DNA of 64,000 nucleotides from Ipomoea triloba. Taxonomy: Eukaryota; Streptophyta; Magnoliopsida; Solanales; Convolvulaceae. This document shows, piece after piece, positions 48,574 to 60,699 of the stretch (positions within the stretch are counted from its first letter, which is position 1; every line of letters begins with the position of its first letter). The notes beneath the pieces were generated by a model. It was not told where the DNA came from, ran no database searches, and saw nothing but the letters and a program-made list of their open reading frames with translations. The stretch lies in contig NC_044919.1 of NCBI RefSeq assembly GCF_003576645.1, positions 14,266,816-14,330,815 on the forward strand, given 5' to 3'. Made by a program: the position numbers and the translations under genes.

Positions 48574-51500
48574 TCAGTAGGGCTTGTATTGCAAATAGAA
48601 AGATGATCGAACAGCGTGTTGGTGAGACAAAGCTTTTCCATTCACAAGCACTTGCTCTGAGAAATCCGCACGCACCGACTTGAATTGGTAATGCTGCACA
48701 AGAAGTATGAAAAGGAAGCGAGGGTGAAGAATTGAAATGGTCATTTCGTAATCTCCATCATCTCCTACCGATGCCAATTCTAATGCCATCGTAAATCTTC
48801 AGATAAAATGCATGATATTGATACCTTACCTTTCCTTTCCACGAAAAGTCAACATGATGGTAGTAGGGTTGCAACAGTGTGACCACATCTCCTTCTTTGA
48901 TCTGCTTGCCACACAAGTAATAGTTAGCGGTTAACATTATAATAACACATTCCGAGAAAAGCACACTAAACATGAAATAGGAGCACCACAAATGTAAAAT
49001 GCAAAACACTTATCATAGCCTTTCAAATGCTTGAATTGATATTCTATCCAGACTACATAGATTTTCATGTTCAAATCAGAGTGTGTAGCAAAGTTCACTC
49101 AGAGAGCAAACAAAACTATATAAGACAGTGTAATAAGGTCATTAAAAAAGCTATGGTCAGTTTACGATTTTGCAAACCAAAGAGATGATGTTTTAGAATA
49201 TCTGGATTTGAAAAGAGAACAGTAATCCTACACACTGTTTTAAAAAACAAAACAAAAACAAAAAAAGCCATGATGATCTACAGACCATCAGAGAGCTGCG
49301 AAGAGTGGGGACCTTTGCTTTCTTGCATTAGGTGCCAGCCCCTCTCCTCTCTTTTTTCTCTCTTGGTGAAAGAGAGCAGTCATGAAAGATTTGGTCCACA
49401 GAAATCAGAAGCCCTAGAGAGTAGATATTTGCTGAAAGCAGCGGCACTTAACCAATACCTCTTTTCAGTTGATAAATGGGCGTGCTTGAACTATGCAAAT
49501 ATGTTTTCAAGGAAAGTCCAAATTCAAAATTAGGTTTGAAGAGAACTTGGGTGCTAATTTGAAAATATTAGTCTTTCTTCTGGAAGGCTGGCAATTCAGG
49601 AATTTTAACTTTCCCTGTCGTATACCAAAGAAAAGGCGCTAGCTCGAGTGCTCCACAATGTTTGATGCTTTTTTTTTTCCTTAAATTCCATACTAATTTA
49701 CTTTAGGTGATCTCAAAGTACAAGTTCAAAGAAGATGGTAAGAAAGAATTAACCATTTATATATTCTTTTCATTCAGTAACCCCCCTCTACAATAGAAAT
49801 AGATGAAAAAAAGGAGGAAGTGGAAGCATGAGGATAAGAGAAATATCACGTGGCATAGGGCCAAATTTAAGATGGAAACTTACAGCCTCATTTTGTACTC
49901 CATAGACAGATAGAACATAGCATGCTTGAGCAGAATCACATAGAACATAATAGCTGCAAAATATTGGTAAATTAGGCATGAATAAATATATACATTTTCA
50001 TGTCCATGCATTGACTCTTGTAAGGAAGGTAAAAAAAAAATAAATAAATAAATAAATAAAAAAATAAAAAGAAAGGGCCATATAAGATTAACATGAGAGA
50101 TTTGCAGCACATTTGTTGATAACCATAAACAATGCAGAAAAGCAATTTTATAATTGGTGCAATAGCTTGTCTTGAGCAGAACTTACAGTGGAGTTGGAGT
50201 CCCATGTTTAACGAAGAACATGACTTTCCCGATCAATACAACCCCTTTATTAAGACCTTCTGAGAGAAAATCTATGGTTGCCCTTCTGTAAGAAGGATTC
50301 ACTAGAAGGGAAAATAGTAGCCTTTCTTTAGATTAGGGATAACAGGTTTCCTTCAGTGATCAATCCAAATTTTGCTATTAATAAATAATTTGAAATAACA
50401 AGGCTTACCATTAATGCTATTGAGTGATGATGTCAGGGAAGAAAGCCGCTTGGACTTGTTCTGTCCCTGGTAAAACCAAATAATATTAGAAGACTGTACC
50501 CCTGAGAAGTTTTTGTGCAACAAATGCTTTAGAGGAGATCAGAACCAATCCACTATGTATAAGCTCACCTATCACTTTAAATGCCCATTTATATCTTTCT
50601 TGTTTACCATGGAAATTCAAGAAAGAAAATTAAAAATGGCAGTAAATATACTCCAGTTATTATGCACAGCTAGTGGATAACTTTAGTTTTTAACAGAGGC
50701 AGCAATTTTAACATTTCATAATTCTGTAGACTTTATAATAATGGGTTTTGATTTTAGACTGGTATGTTCCTAGCTATTTTTTAGATTATCATAAAAGAAC
50801 CAGCTTTAGAGTTTCCTCATGTTCAGAACTATCAATTTTCTTTTTCAGTGAAATCACAGATCAGCATCAATGATTCAAGGCAGATGTATGTGTGCCACAA
50901 TTAAGTATACCATTTCAACGCTTAAGAAAATCAATAATATTATCAAATATATCTTGTGTCCTCTTGTATACATATTTGTAAACTTGGCATTGAAATTGTT
51001 TGTTGCAACGGCTGAAATGCCATTTTCTTCTACGCATTTTATCAAGAATAGATTGCATATTAAATTAGAGACCACAGAGGAATGATTTCCTCCTTGTAAC
51101 TTATATTGTGAATTTGTGAAATATGTTTTTGACAACATTAGCAACAAAGCTATAATGCAGTGTCAAATTATGAAAAAATGTTTCCTGTATTTTTAAGACT
51201 TGTGTCTTATAGAAACAAATCCCGTTTCATTCTTTTTCTAATTTATTTAATATTTTGTATAAATTGTGTTTGAGTGTGCATGTCTATGCACAATATGCAA
51301 TCACGTCTGCAATGTCCAAGTGGTGATTTTAAGATTTTGACTCCACTAAATCAAAACCTTGTAGTTGCTACTTTAAAGCATTAAATTAATATTCAGATGG
51401 CCATTCCGACTCCCAATCAATTTTCACATGTGATAGAAGACCTAACACTTCACATATCAGGATGAACTCCTACAAATAACCAGTTGGTAGCTAGAGATAA

Positions 51501-54500
51501 TAAAGCTATTTCCTTACCATCTTAAGACACTAAACTATTGTCCAATTACTATTTTTATAAAGAATGAGCAAGGAATTATCTCTGAAACACTCATGATCCT
51601 TATGATTACTAAAACTAATTCTGAAATATTACTTTCTATCATCCTAAAAATACGTATAGATAATTGCAATGTAATATGGACAAATATGTAATGTGTTCAC
51701 GGCTATGATAAACTTACCCTTAGCAAACTATCCAATTTTTCAAGAAGGTAAACCACCTTTTGGACCTCCTCTGTTGCATTAAGACCAGGATCCTTCAGTG
51801 CAGCAGCTTCAAATCCAGTAAGGGCCCGCTCATAATTCTCAAGATATTTGTTTACCTGATTTAGTTCTTAGTAAACATCAATCTTTTAGGTTATGCAAAA
51901 GAAAATAGAGAAAATGGAAAGACTAAGCACCATAAAAGGATATATCTGGATGATCAATTATCACCAAATATGCAATGAACACAGGCAGATCAGAAATCTG
52001 AGAGTATCTTCCTCATTATACTACAGTAAGGTGTGACAATATAACAAGCTTTGAAGTTTTCATGAGTGTGAAATCAGAAAAATCTGTGTTTCTTACTTGC
52101 ATTTTCTACAATGGCATGCTGCCATATATATACATGTTGGAAACCTCTACACTATTGATGTCATTTCATCTTTCTATGCTACACTATTGAAGACATTTCA
52201 TCTTTCTATACTACTGATGCCATTTCATCTTTCTATGCTACACTATTGAAGCCATTTCATCTTTCAAGGCATAATATAATAATTCTCAACACCCCCCCTC
52301 AAGCTGGAGCGTGAATATCAAAAGCTCCAAGCTTGTTACACAAATATTCAACTCTAGGACCTCTTAAAGCTTTGGTGAAGATGTCAGCCAACTGATCATT
52401 TGTACCTACAAATGAGGTAACAATTTCCCCGGATGCAATCTTTTCACGAACAAAATGACAATCAATCTCAATGTGTTTTGTTCTCTCATGAAAGACAGGA
52501 TTAGATGCAATATGCAAAGCTGCTTGATTGTCACACATCAGTTTAATCGGCCCTTTCATGTAGAATTTTAATTCAGATAGGAGATGCTTTAACCAGATTA
52601 GTTCACATGTTCCCAAGGCTATTGACCGATATTCTGCCTCTGCACTAGATCGAGCCACCACATTTTGCTTCTTACTTTTCCAAGATATTAGGTTGCCTCC
52701 AAGAAAAACACAGTATCCTGATGTTGATTTTCTATCCCAAGGGCATCCAGCCCAATCTGCATCAGTATAACCAATAATCTCTGTATTTCCATGATCCTTG
52801 TATAACACTCCGGTCCCGGGAGACTTCTTGATGTATCGTAGAATCCTTATGACAGCATCCCAATGGCTGTCACATGGAGAGGCCAAAAACTGACTCACAA
52901 TACTCACTGCAAAAGAAATGTCAGGACGGGTGACGGTTAAGTACAACAGTTTTCCAACCAACCTTCGATATCTTCCTGGATCTGAAAAGAGTTTCCCTTG
53001 TTCTGGTACAAGCTTAATATTAGGATCCATGGGAGTATCAATTGGTCTACAATCAAGCATACCTGTTTCCTCTAATATGTCTAAAGCATATTTTCGTTGA
53101 GATATACAAATCCCTTGCTTTGACTGGGCAACTTCTATCCCTAAGAAGTATTTTAATTTTCCAAGATCTTTTGTTTCAAAGTGTTTGAAAAGATGTTGCT
53201 TTAACTGGACCATTCCTTCCGCATCATTTCCTGTGATAACAATATCATCAACATAAACAACAAGATAAATACTTTTACCTTGTTGATGCCGATAGAACAC
53301 AGAATGATCCACTTTGCTCCGAATTAACCCAAAATCTTGTAGAACTGTGCTAAAGCGTCCAAACCAGGCACGTGGAGACTGTTTCAATCCATAAAGAGAG
53401 CGTTTTAGTTTGCAAACCAGGTTAGTCTCCCCCCCTTGAGCAACAAATCCAGGAGGTTGCTCCATATACACTTCCTCTTTGAGATCCCCATGTAAGAATG
53501 CATTCTTGATGTCTAACTGGTATAGAGGCCAATGATGTATAGCAGCAATAGAGAGAAAGATCCTGATGGAAGAGATCTTGGCCACAGGTGAGAATGTATC
53601 GGTGTAATCAACGCCAAATACTTGAGTGTACCCCTTGGCTACGAGTCGAGCCTTGAGTCTGTCTACCTGTCCATCTGGTCCAACTTTGACGTTATAGACC
53701 CATCGACAACCAACAACTGTTTTGCCAGGAGGTAATGGAACCAAGTCCCAAGTTCCCGAGGAATGTAAAGCAGCCATTTCATCTACCATAGCTTGTTGCC
53801 AACCAGGATGAGAAAGAGCCTCTTTAACCGATTTAGGAACATAAATAGATGATAAACTAGAGATGAAGGCATTATAAACAGGGGAAAAACGGTGATAAGA
53901 GACAAAATTATATATAGGATAGGGATTGCGAGTAGACCTGTTACCTACCCGACTAGCAATGGGAGTACTGGAAACTGGAGCAGGAACCGCATCCAAGGGA
54001 AGAGACAGCTCAGGAGATGAATCAGCAGGTTCAATGTTTGCAGTAGTAGTGGTTGGTGGCAATGTTGACCGACGATGATAGGTGAACTGGAATGGAGAAA
54101 CAGTGTGTGTTTGTGATGGATTGGGAGGTAGGACACTAGGAGGTAGTGGCATTTCTATCCCGCCTTCAAACGAGGGAACTGGTAGGACATCAGGAAAAGG
54201 ATCCACAACCCCTGTAGAGTCAGATGAAAAGAATGGAGTGTTTTCAAAGAAGGTAACATTTGGTGATACATAGAACCGCCGTGTGTCAGGGCAATAACAT
54301 CTGAAACCTTTTTGAACCCTAGAGTACCCCACAAAAATACATTTCAAAGACTTGGGTGCGATCTTATCACGACTAGGAGTAATATCATGAACAAAACAAG
54401 TACAACCAAAAACCTTAAGTGGAAGTTTGTGTAATGGCTCTTGAGGAAACAGTAGGTTGTAAGGTATTTTGCCGTGTAAAACAGATGATGGCATACGGTT

Positions 54501-57500
54501 AATAAGATAACATGAATGAAGGATAGCATCACCCCAGAAACAAGAAGGGACCTTATAGTGAAGAAGCATAGTCCTAGCAGTTTCCACTAGATGTCTATTC
54601 TTCCGTTCAGACACACCATTTTGTTGTGGGGTGTTCGGACAAGAAGACTCATGGAGAATACCCTCCGATTCAAGAAGGGTAGTCAAAGGAGTATTGAAAT
54701 ATTCCTTGGCATTATCACTCCGAAGAATTTTAATAGACACTCCAAACTGATTTTTAATTTCATTATGAAACTTTTGAAAGATGTGAAACAGTTCAGAACG
54801 TCGTTGCATTAGGAAAACCCAAGTACAACGAGAAAAGTCATCAATAAAAGTAACAAAATACCTAAAACCTAACACAGATGCGACACGACTAGGACCCCAA
54901 ATATCACTGTGAACTAAAGAGAAAGGAGATGAAGATACTTTATTGACCCGTTCAGGAAATGAGGTTCTGGAATGTTTTCCATACTGACAAGATTCACACT
55001 CTAGTGAAGACAACTTTGAGAGATTTGGTTCAAGTTGTTGCAGTTTCTTCAAACTCGGATGACCTAGACGACAATGAGTAAGGGAAGGAGAAATAGTAGC
55101 ACTACAGACAGCGGAAGCAGGAGTAGATAAGCGGTATAGTCCTTTTGATTCATACCCCGAGCCGTCTTCCCCGAACGACGGTCCTGTATAATAACAGAAT
55201 CAGAAGAAAATGTAACTAGGCAATCCAGAGAGTGAGTAAGTTGACGAATGGAAATCAAGTTAAAAGGACATGTAGGTATGTACAGAACTGATGATAAAGG
55301 TAAATTAGGAAGAGGCCTTGCTTTACCAACACCATGAGCAGTACATATGGATCCATTACCAAATACAATTGATGGAAGAGACTTAGAATCTGTGAAGTGA
55401 GTCAATAAAGAAGAATTACCACAGATATGTTCAGAAGCACCTGAATCAAGGACCCATGATCCAAGAGAGCTAGATTGAGAAACCAGGGCAGTGTGAGTCT
55501 CTTTGGTGTGAGCTACAGGAGTGACAACAGCAGCTTGGGCACTAGCTTTAAATCGGGCAAACTCTTCATATTCTGTAAGAGAGATAGTTTTAGAACCTGA
55601 ATCCTGTTTGAGCTCAGCCACATTTGTAGGGGCAAGCACCGGTCTCCCATGCAGCTTCCAGCATCGATCCCGTGTGTGTCCAGATCGATTGCAGTAATCG
55701 CAATATCTAGTGTTTTTCTGCCCACTACGGTCTTTATTTCGGTTGCCCAAATGGTTACCTCGACCTCCTTGGATCACAAGAGCAGATTGGTCTGTGGTGG
55801 GTGCAGAAGTCTCACCAGGAAAGGAAGTCACTTGAAGAAGGCGTTTGAACAATTCTTGGATCCCTGGTACAACATTATCTCCAAGAATCTGGTTTCGAGT
55901 ATTCTCAAACTCAGGGCCTAATTTAGATAAAACAAAGACAACAAAAAATTTTTCACGTTGGGCAATCTGTTCCGCAGGTGTCCCTCCAGTTGGTAATAGC
56001 TTATTAAACTCAGTTAATAAACTTTGAGTTTTCCCAAGAAAGGCTTCCATACTCATACAATCCTTCTTTAAGTTAACCAAATTATTAACAACTGTGTAAC
56101 ATTGAGAAACATCATTAGTGTATAAGGACTTGGCTTGATTCCATACCTCAACACATGATTTAAAAACTCTGAACAGTTGAATTAACTCAGGTGAAAGGGA
56201 TTGCCACAAGAGACTACAAAGTTGGGCATCCACTCTTTTCCAAATTGCCTTCTCATTTTCTGGAACCTTTTCTTCCCCCTTTTCCAAATGGTCACTAACA
56301 CCTTGGCCCATAAACCACATTTCAACAGCATCGGACCACGAATGGTAGTTTTGTGACCCACATAATTTTTCAGAGGTAATAACTGGATTTCCAGATAAAT
56401 TTGGCACAAACACTGAGCTAGAAATAACATTCTCAACACTGTCAGAAGTTTCCTTAATACCAGTTGAAGACATGGTTGACAAAAAGGAATATTAGCAGGT
56501 GAGTGAGAGAGTACCGTTGACCGGAATATTTTACCGGAACAGTGCCTTTGACCGGAACAGTACCGTTGACCAGTGTTGACCGGCGTTGACCAGCGTTGAC
56601 CGGCGACGGCGAAGGATCTGGAAAAAACACTGCTAGATACGTCTCCTCGAAACGAACCCAATGGAGAAAACGGCACCTTGATCGGAGATCGGAGGAGAAA
56701 GATATGACCGGAAAACAGTCGTTGTTTTTACGCCACTGCCGGAAAATATTTGGAAAAAGAAAAACCAGAAGAAAAACAGCCTAGGAAAGAGGCTCTGATA
56801 CCATGTGAAATCAGAAAAATCTGTGTTTCTTACTTGCATTTTCTACAATGGCATGCTGCCATATATATACATGTTGGAAACCTCTACACTATTGATGTCA
56901 TTTCATCTTTCTATGCTACACTATTGAAGACATTTCATCTTTCTATACTACTGATGCCATTTCATCTTTCTATGCTACACTATTGAAGCCATTTCATCTT
57001 TCAAGGCATAATATAATAATTCTCAACAATGAGAAAACAAGATGAGTGAAGAATGAGGCTTACAGTAGCACAGTTGAAATATAGGTCTGGACTGCACTTC
57101 ATTCTTTCATCTCTCTCCTGTACAACGTAATTTTTTTCTTTAAAAAATATTATGGATATACATCTAGGCAAGAAATAGAAATAAGTTTTTAAAAATTAAA
57201 AACTTAAAAGACCACTTTAAAGAATTAGGGGCAATAACTTGAGAGAACATATAGGGATTTTGTCATTAACAATATATTAGGTAACTGACAACTGAAACTT
57301 TATTGAATGCATACATACAGCATTTTGGTATGCTTTCAATGATTGTAGAAGTTTTCCATGCTCCCAAGCTCCAGTAACAAAAAATGATGTGTGATAGGCA
57401 TTACCTAGGTTATCTGTAATGAAGATACAAAATTCACTACGGATCTCTAATTTGAATATATCAGGACAATAATAATAGTGAAAATAATTGGAGATTAAAG

Positions 57501-59738
57501 TCAAGTATTGTAATTAAAAGACCAAGAGATAATAATATAAATAATATAAACTTCAACTCCTCAACTAAGAAGAAAACCAAAGAAGCAGCATACATAAATC
57601 AAGTGTTTTAGTCTTTTAAGCATAGAGACATAATGCTAAGTCCCTGTTTTTCTTACTTTTCAATCAGTTGCCATCATCTCTTACTCTATTCTCACAGCAT
57701 CTATGTACATATATAGAAATGCAGTTAAGCACACCCAACAATAAGATGTCAAGTCAAATGTCAACTGCTACAGACAAAAATGAATTTACTAGAGCTTTGC
57801 AAGTATTTAGGACAGATATCAAGTGCAGCCTATCAAGGCACAGGAGCTAAGTTCCACTCACATGCATTCGTTAAGTTTACTTATCACCCCCAAAAAAAAA
57901 ACCTTGTCCCTTAAGTTAGCTTTGAGTTAAAGACCTACACCAGGAATATCCATCCTTGACATCTACAGTGATAGCTTCCTTTGCATGCTTTATGCTCTCT
58001 TCAACAATTTCTGCCTGATCTTCAGCACCTGCAAAGAGGTGAAAAGATCGTTTAAATAGAGCAAGTTAATAAGTTAAGCCCAGAATGGAACCCAAAATAA
58101 TGGGGTGAATGGAACAACAAGAAGATGAGTTATAATGAAGCTTTACACAATACTATGCCCCATAATCTGTTTCAGAAGAAGAAACAAGTAACAAGCAAAC
58201 AGCCTTCTTGCTAGCATTACTAGAACCAATGGTTTCAACTAAATAACATATTACGATGTGCTTCAGGAATAAAATTATGAATTTCTATTTTTTAAAGAAA
58301 AATTAAGGGGTAGGCTGCATAGATAAACAGGATGACAAGTGTAAATGCTCTACAAGCAAAATCAAGCATACTACTCTCAACCGTTTTAGACCTTTTGAAG
58401 TGGGTTATGGTTTCCATAGTCACTACAGACTGCAATATAATTGGGAATCATTCGGAATAAGGACTATTTCTTTTTTAAATCTCAAACTTTTCACACTGAT
58501 TGACTCATTTACTACCACAGCACTAATCCCAGAAAAAGTAGTACTCACAGGAAATCTCATTAATAATAAAAGACTTGGAGGATAGATGGTTAAAATTTTT
58601 ATTACACACTTTACAGGGTAATAACTAATAAAAGTATAAAGATATCCAAAAATTATCTTAAGAAAAAGTGAAAAAGAAAAGATTATGCTCTAGATGATCA
58701 TGATACAGTAGCAATCATATAAAGAAAAATCACCTTGAGCCATTTTTCTTTCAAGCATTGACAGTTGACAAAGTATTTCTTTGTTGGGTCCCTGAGCATG
58801 AAATTCATAAGATATCTATCAGCGTTAGGAAATATTACTCAACTACAGAATTAAGTCACCCACTACACCACTTCTGAACTAAAGAAATCACAGAACCAAT
58901 AAAAAGACCTTGCTCAAACCAAACATGAAACAATTCTTGGCTGAAGCTAAATCCCCTTTCTTCCATATGCAGTTACCCAAGCATAGCCAAGCACCTGCAA
59001 GAGAAGGGTTCAACTTTACCTGGAAAACAAAGCATATACCCAAAAAATAAAACAGAGTTAAAATATAAAAACACCAAATTTGAACCCAATACAGAAAATT
59101 AACAAGATATCAATCTCACTTACAGCTTTTGAGAGGTGATCCTCTGCTTCCTTCTTATAATCAGGAAACACATCCAATATTTTCCCCCTCAAGTACTCGT
59201 ATGTAGCTCGCTGCATTGATAATTTCCTTCTCTCTGCAAAATTCAATAACAGTACAAAATTAGCCATCCGCATCCCTTTCCATTCTACTTTTATCTAGGA
59301 GAGCAGTAGTGATGCTCCTACACCGGCCTGAGAATTTGGGCTAAACTTGGTTCGTATCAACTAGGGTTCTCACCAATTGAGCAAACAAAGTAACCCCTCA
59401 ACCCGATACACACAAAATACATCCTTCCTAAATTTGGGACTGTTCCATTTACATTTCTGACTCTGGTATTTTCAAGTTAAATGCATTTTCAAGAATTTAA
59501 GCAGCAATGCAACATGTGTTACAAAAACAAAATCAAGAAAGATACAAATAGAGGGTTTACCAGGAGGAATTGCATCGAGCAGTTGGAGGGCAAGATCGGA
59601 TTTGCTCTGCAAAAGAGAGGTTTTTTCATCTGGGTTAACTGGGAAAAATGTCTCGCGAATGCTATAGAGCTCATCTGCAGCTAGTGCTACTTCCGCGAAT
59701 AAATCTTTTTCGCCATTTTCTCTGATTACAGTGCTCAT
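48574..59738 (-). CDS. TTC5-like: Tetratricopeptide repeat protein 5-like (TTC5/Strap), TPR plus OB fold
   Basis: Thirteen minus-strand exons: 59738-59561, 59233-59124, 59019-58909, 58791-58734, 58028-57939, 57413-57319, 57117-57064, 51855-51718, 50466-50409, 50301-50187, 49953-49884, 48901-48830 and 48693-48574; all GT..AG and in phase, 422 aa (human TTC5 about 440). TPR units cover about 30-290 (LNPSLAGAWLCLGNCIWKKGD, YNLGNAYH, ENYERALTGFEAAALKDP). The C-terminal OB-type TTC5 domain covers about 300-420 (GVVLIGKVMFFVKHG ... VTLLQPYYHHVDFSWKGK). In animals TTC5 is a p300/JMY cofactor and recognises nascent tubulin; the plant role is little known. Intron 7 holds a 4.96-kb copia element. All exons are intact, so function depends on splicing out a 5.2-kb intron. 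Confidence 0.93.
52067..52291 (-). repeat. copia 3' LTR
   Basis: 225 bp, identical to 56804-57028. Contains about four tandem ~33-bp units with CATTTCATCTTTCTATGC and ACTATTGAAG. Confidence 0.95.
52299..55156 (-). pseudogene. copia pol: integrase, reverse transcriptase, RNase H
   Basis: Open frame of 917 codons from 55052 (the homology starts near 55156) to a TGA at 52299-52301 beside the polypurine tract. Order: integrase zinc/core region (CESCQYGKHSRTSF, LVHSDIWGP, NGVSERKNRHLVETARTMLL), variable linker, reverse transcriptase (WVYNVKVGPDGQVDRLKARLVAKGY-type start, YGLKQSPRAW, YVDDIVITG) and RNase H (DADWAG, RSSAEAEYRS, NPVFHERTKHIEID). Catalytic YVDD and the integrase D, D, E residues are present. 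It is out of frame with gag-protease by one base at 55153-55160, so as read it is not translated as part of the polyprotein. Confidence 0.93.
55064..56482 (-). CDS. copia gag and protease
   Basis: 472 codons from the ATG at 56482. Gag (UBN2-type, LSGNPVITSEKLCGSQNYHSW, then VYNLVNLKK-like region) ends in a CCHC knuckle CDYCNRSGHTRDRC. The aspartic protease active site is WVLDSGASEHICG. The frame leaves the polyprotein at a G-run (55153-55160) and reads 30-odd unrelated residues to a stop at 55064. Gag forms the virus-like particle and the protease cuts the polyprotein. Confidence 0.92.
   Translation of the reverse strand: MSTMSSTGIKETSDSVENVISSSVFVPNLSGNPVITSEKLCGSQNYHSWSDAVEMWFMGQGVSDHLEKGEEKVPENEKAIWKRVDAQLCSLLWQSLSPELIQLFRVFKSCVEVWNQAKSLYTNDVSQCYTVVNNLVNLKKDCMSMEAFLGKTQSLLTEFNKLLPTGGTPAEQIAQREKFFVVFVLSKLGPEFENTRNQILGDNVVPGIQELFKRLLQVTSFPGETSAPTTDQSALVIQGGRGNHLGNRNKDRSGQKNTRYCDYCNRSGHTRDRCWKLHGRPVLAPTNVAELKQDSGSKTISLTEYEEFARFKASAQAAVVTPVAHTKETHTALVSQSSSLGSWVLDSGASEHICGNSSLLTHFTDSKSLPSIVFGNGSICTAHGVGKARPLPNLPLSSVLYIPTCPFNLISIRQLTHSLDCLVTFSSDSVIIQDRRSGKTARGMNQKDYTAYLLLLPLSVVLLFLLPLLIVV
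56791..56803 (-). promoter_or_regulatory. copia primer-binding site
   Basis: The minus strand reads TGGTATCAGAGCC immediately after the 5' LTR, complementary to the 3' end of plant initiator tRNA-Met, the usual copia primer. Confidence 0.9.
56804..57028 (-). repeat. copia 5' LTR
   Basis: 225 bp, identical to 52067-52291; the 5' LTR with respect to the element's minus-strand orientation. Confidence 0.95.
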
Positions 59739-60690
59739 CTTTGCGGGTTATGCAGAGTTGAACTGAGGACTGAAGAGCCAGGCTACAGAGCCAAAATTAG
59801 TGTAGACTCGACTTCTTCAACTTTAGCGAGCCTGTCTGACAACTTAACAAGGAAGTTGTTTTGAGAACCTACAAATTAGCCCCTCTATTTCTACGGAAGT
59901 ATATCATAGACCCTTACAAGTTACAAGTTACAACCCCAAAAAGAAATTACTAGAAAAATGATTATATTTTTTGGTTGGTAAAAAAATAAATTACAAAGAA
60001 TATTCATTTTATTGTTTAAATGTTTAGTTAGATGATGAATAGTAAATAATGAGTATAAAGATAAATATGTCCTACACAATGATAATGATAATTATAATAA
60101 AAATATTACAGAGTAGTATTTTTTTAATTAAAATATTACAGAGTATAATTTATAAATTAACTTATTATAATTATTTATTTTATTACAATTTGTACATATT
60201 TGGTCTACGGTAATATACCCTTACAGCCCCCCTTCCCTTGTTTCTTTCTATTTGAATAGTGATATTCTCATATGCCACTATTATATTATCAATAATATAA
60301 CGACAAGACATAAATTTGCTCTACATTTGCGAGATGATACCCATTAACAACATTTCCAATCGGTTTGCTACTTTGCTAGCACCTTTGCAATGACTTAATA
60401 AAGAACATTGCATAATGAAATGCGACACAAATCTTTCATGGTTTCTAGCTTGTCATTTTTGGTATTATCACAATATTTGTGCAATTTAATCCACTCAGCA
60501 ATCTTCCTTATGCAAAAATGAAATAAAATAAAATAAAAAATACCTACACAGTATCACAACATCCACCCTCACTATGTCCCAATAATTCAAATAAAAGCTC
60601 GGGCTCATGCTATCCGAATCGAGAGACTTATTTGGGTACACCGTACACGTTATTAACTGTTCTTTTCGCCCTCCTCTTTATTTATAGGTC
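59739..60690. other. Promoter side of the TTC5-like gene and AT-rich spacer
   Basis: No TATA box was recognised upstream of 59738. 59930-60200 is very AT-rich with ATTACAGAGTA repeated. No gene. Confidence 0.45.
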
Positions 60691-60699
60691 TTGAAAAAG

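Larger units (their letters stand above)
52067..57028 (-). mobile_element. Ty1/copia LTR retrotransposon, young, in a TTC5 intron (4962 bp)
   Basis: Two 225-bp LTRs (52067-52291 and 56804-57028) appear identical base for base and start TGTG and end CAACA. The 5-bp target duplication ATGAG is at 52062-52066 and 57029-57033. On the minus strand the primer-binding site TGGTATCAGAGCC follows the 5' LTR (initiator-Met tRNA type), and the polypurine tract TTGAGGGGGGG precedes the 3' LTR. Gag, protease, integrase, RT and RNase H are all present. Identical LTRs mean a recent insertion. It has the same orientation as the host gene and lies wholly in intron 7. Confidence 0.97.

Noticed and set aside
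49267..49533. Plus-strand 87-codon frame between TTC5 exons 11 and 12
   Set aside because: Lies in an intron on the opposite strand, with no domain and no conserved start context.
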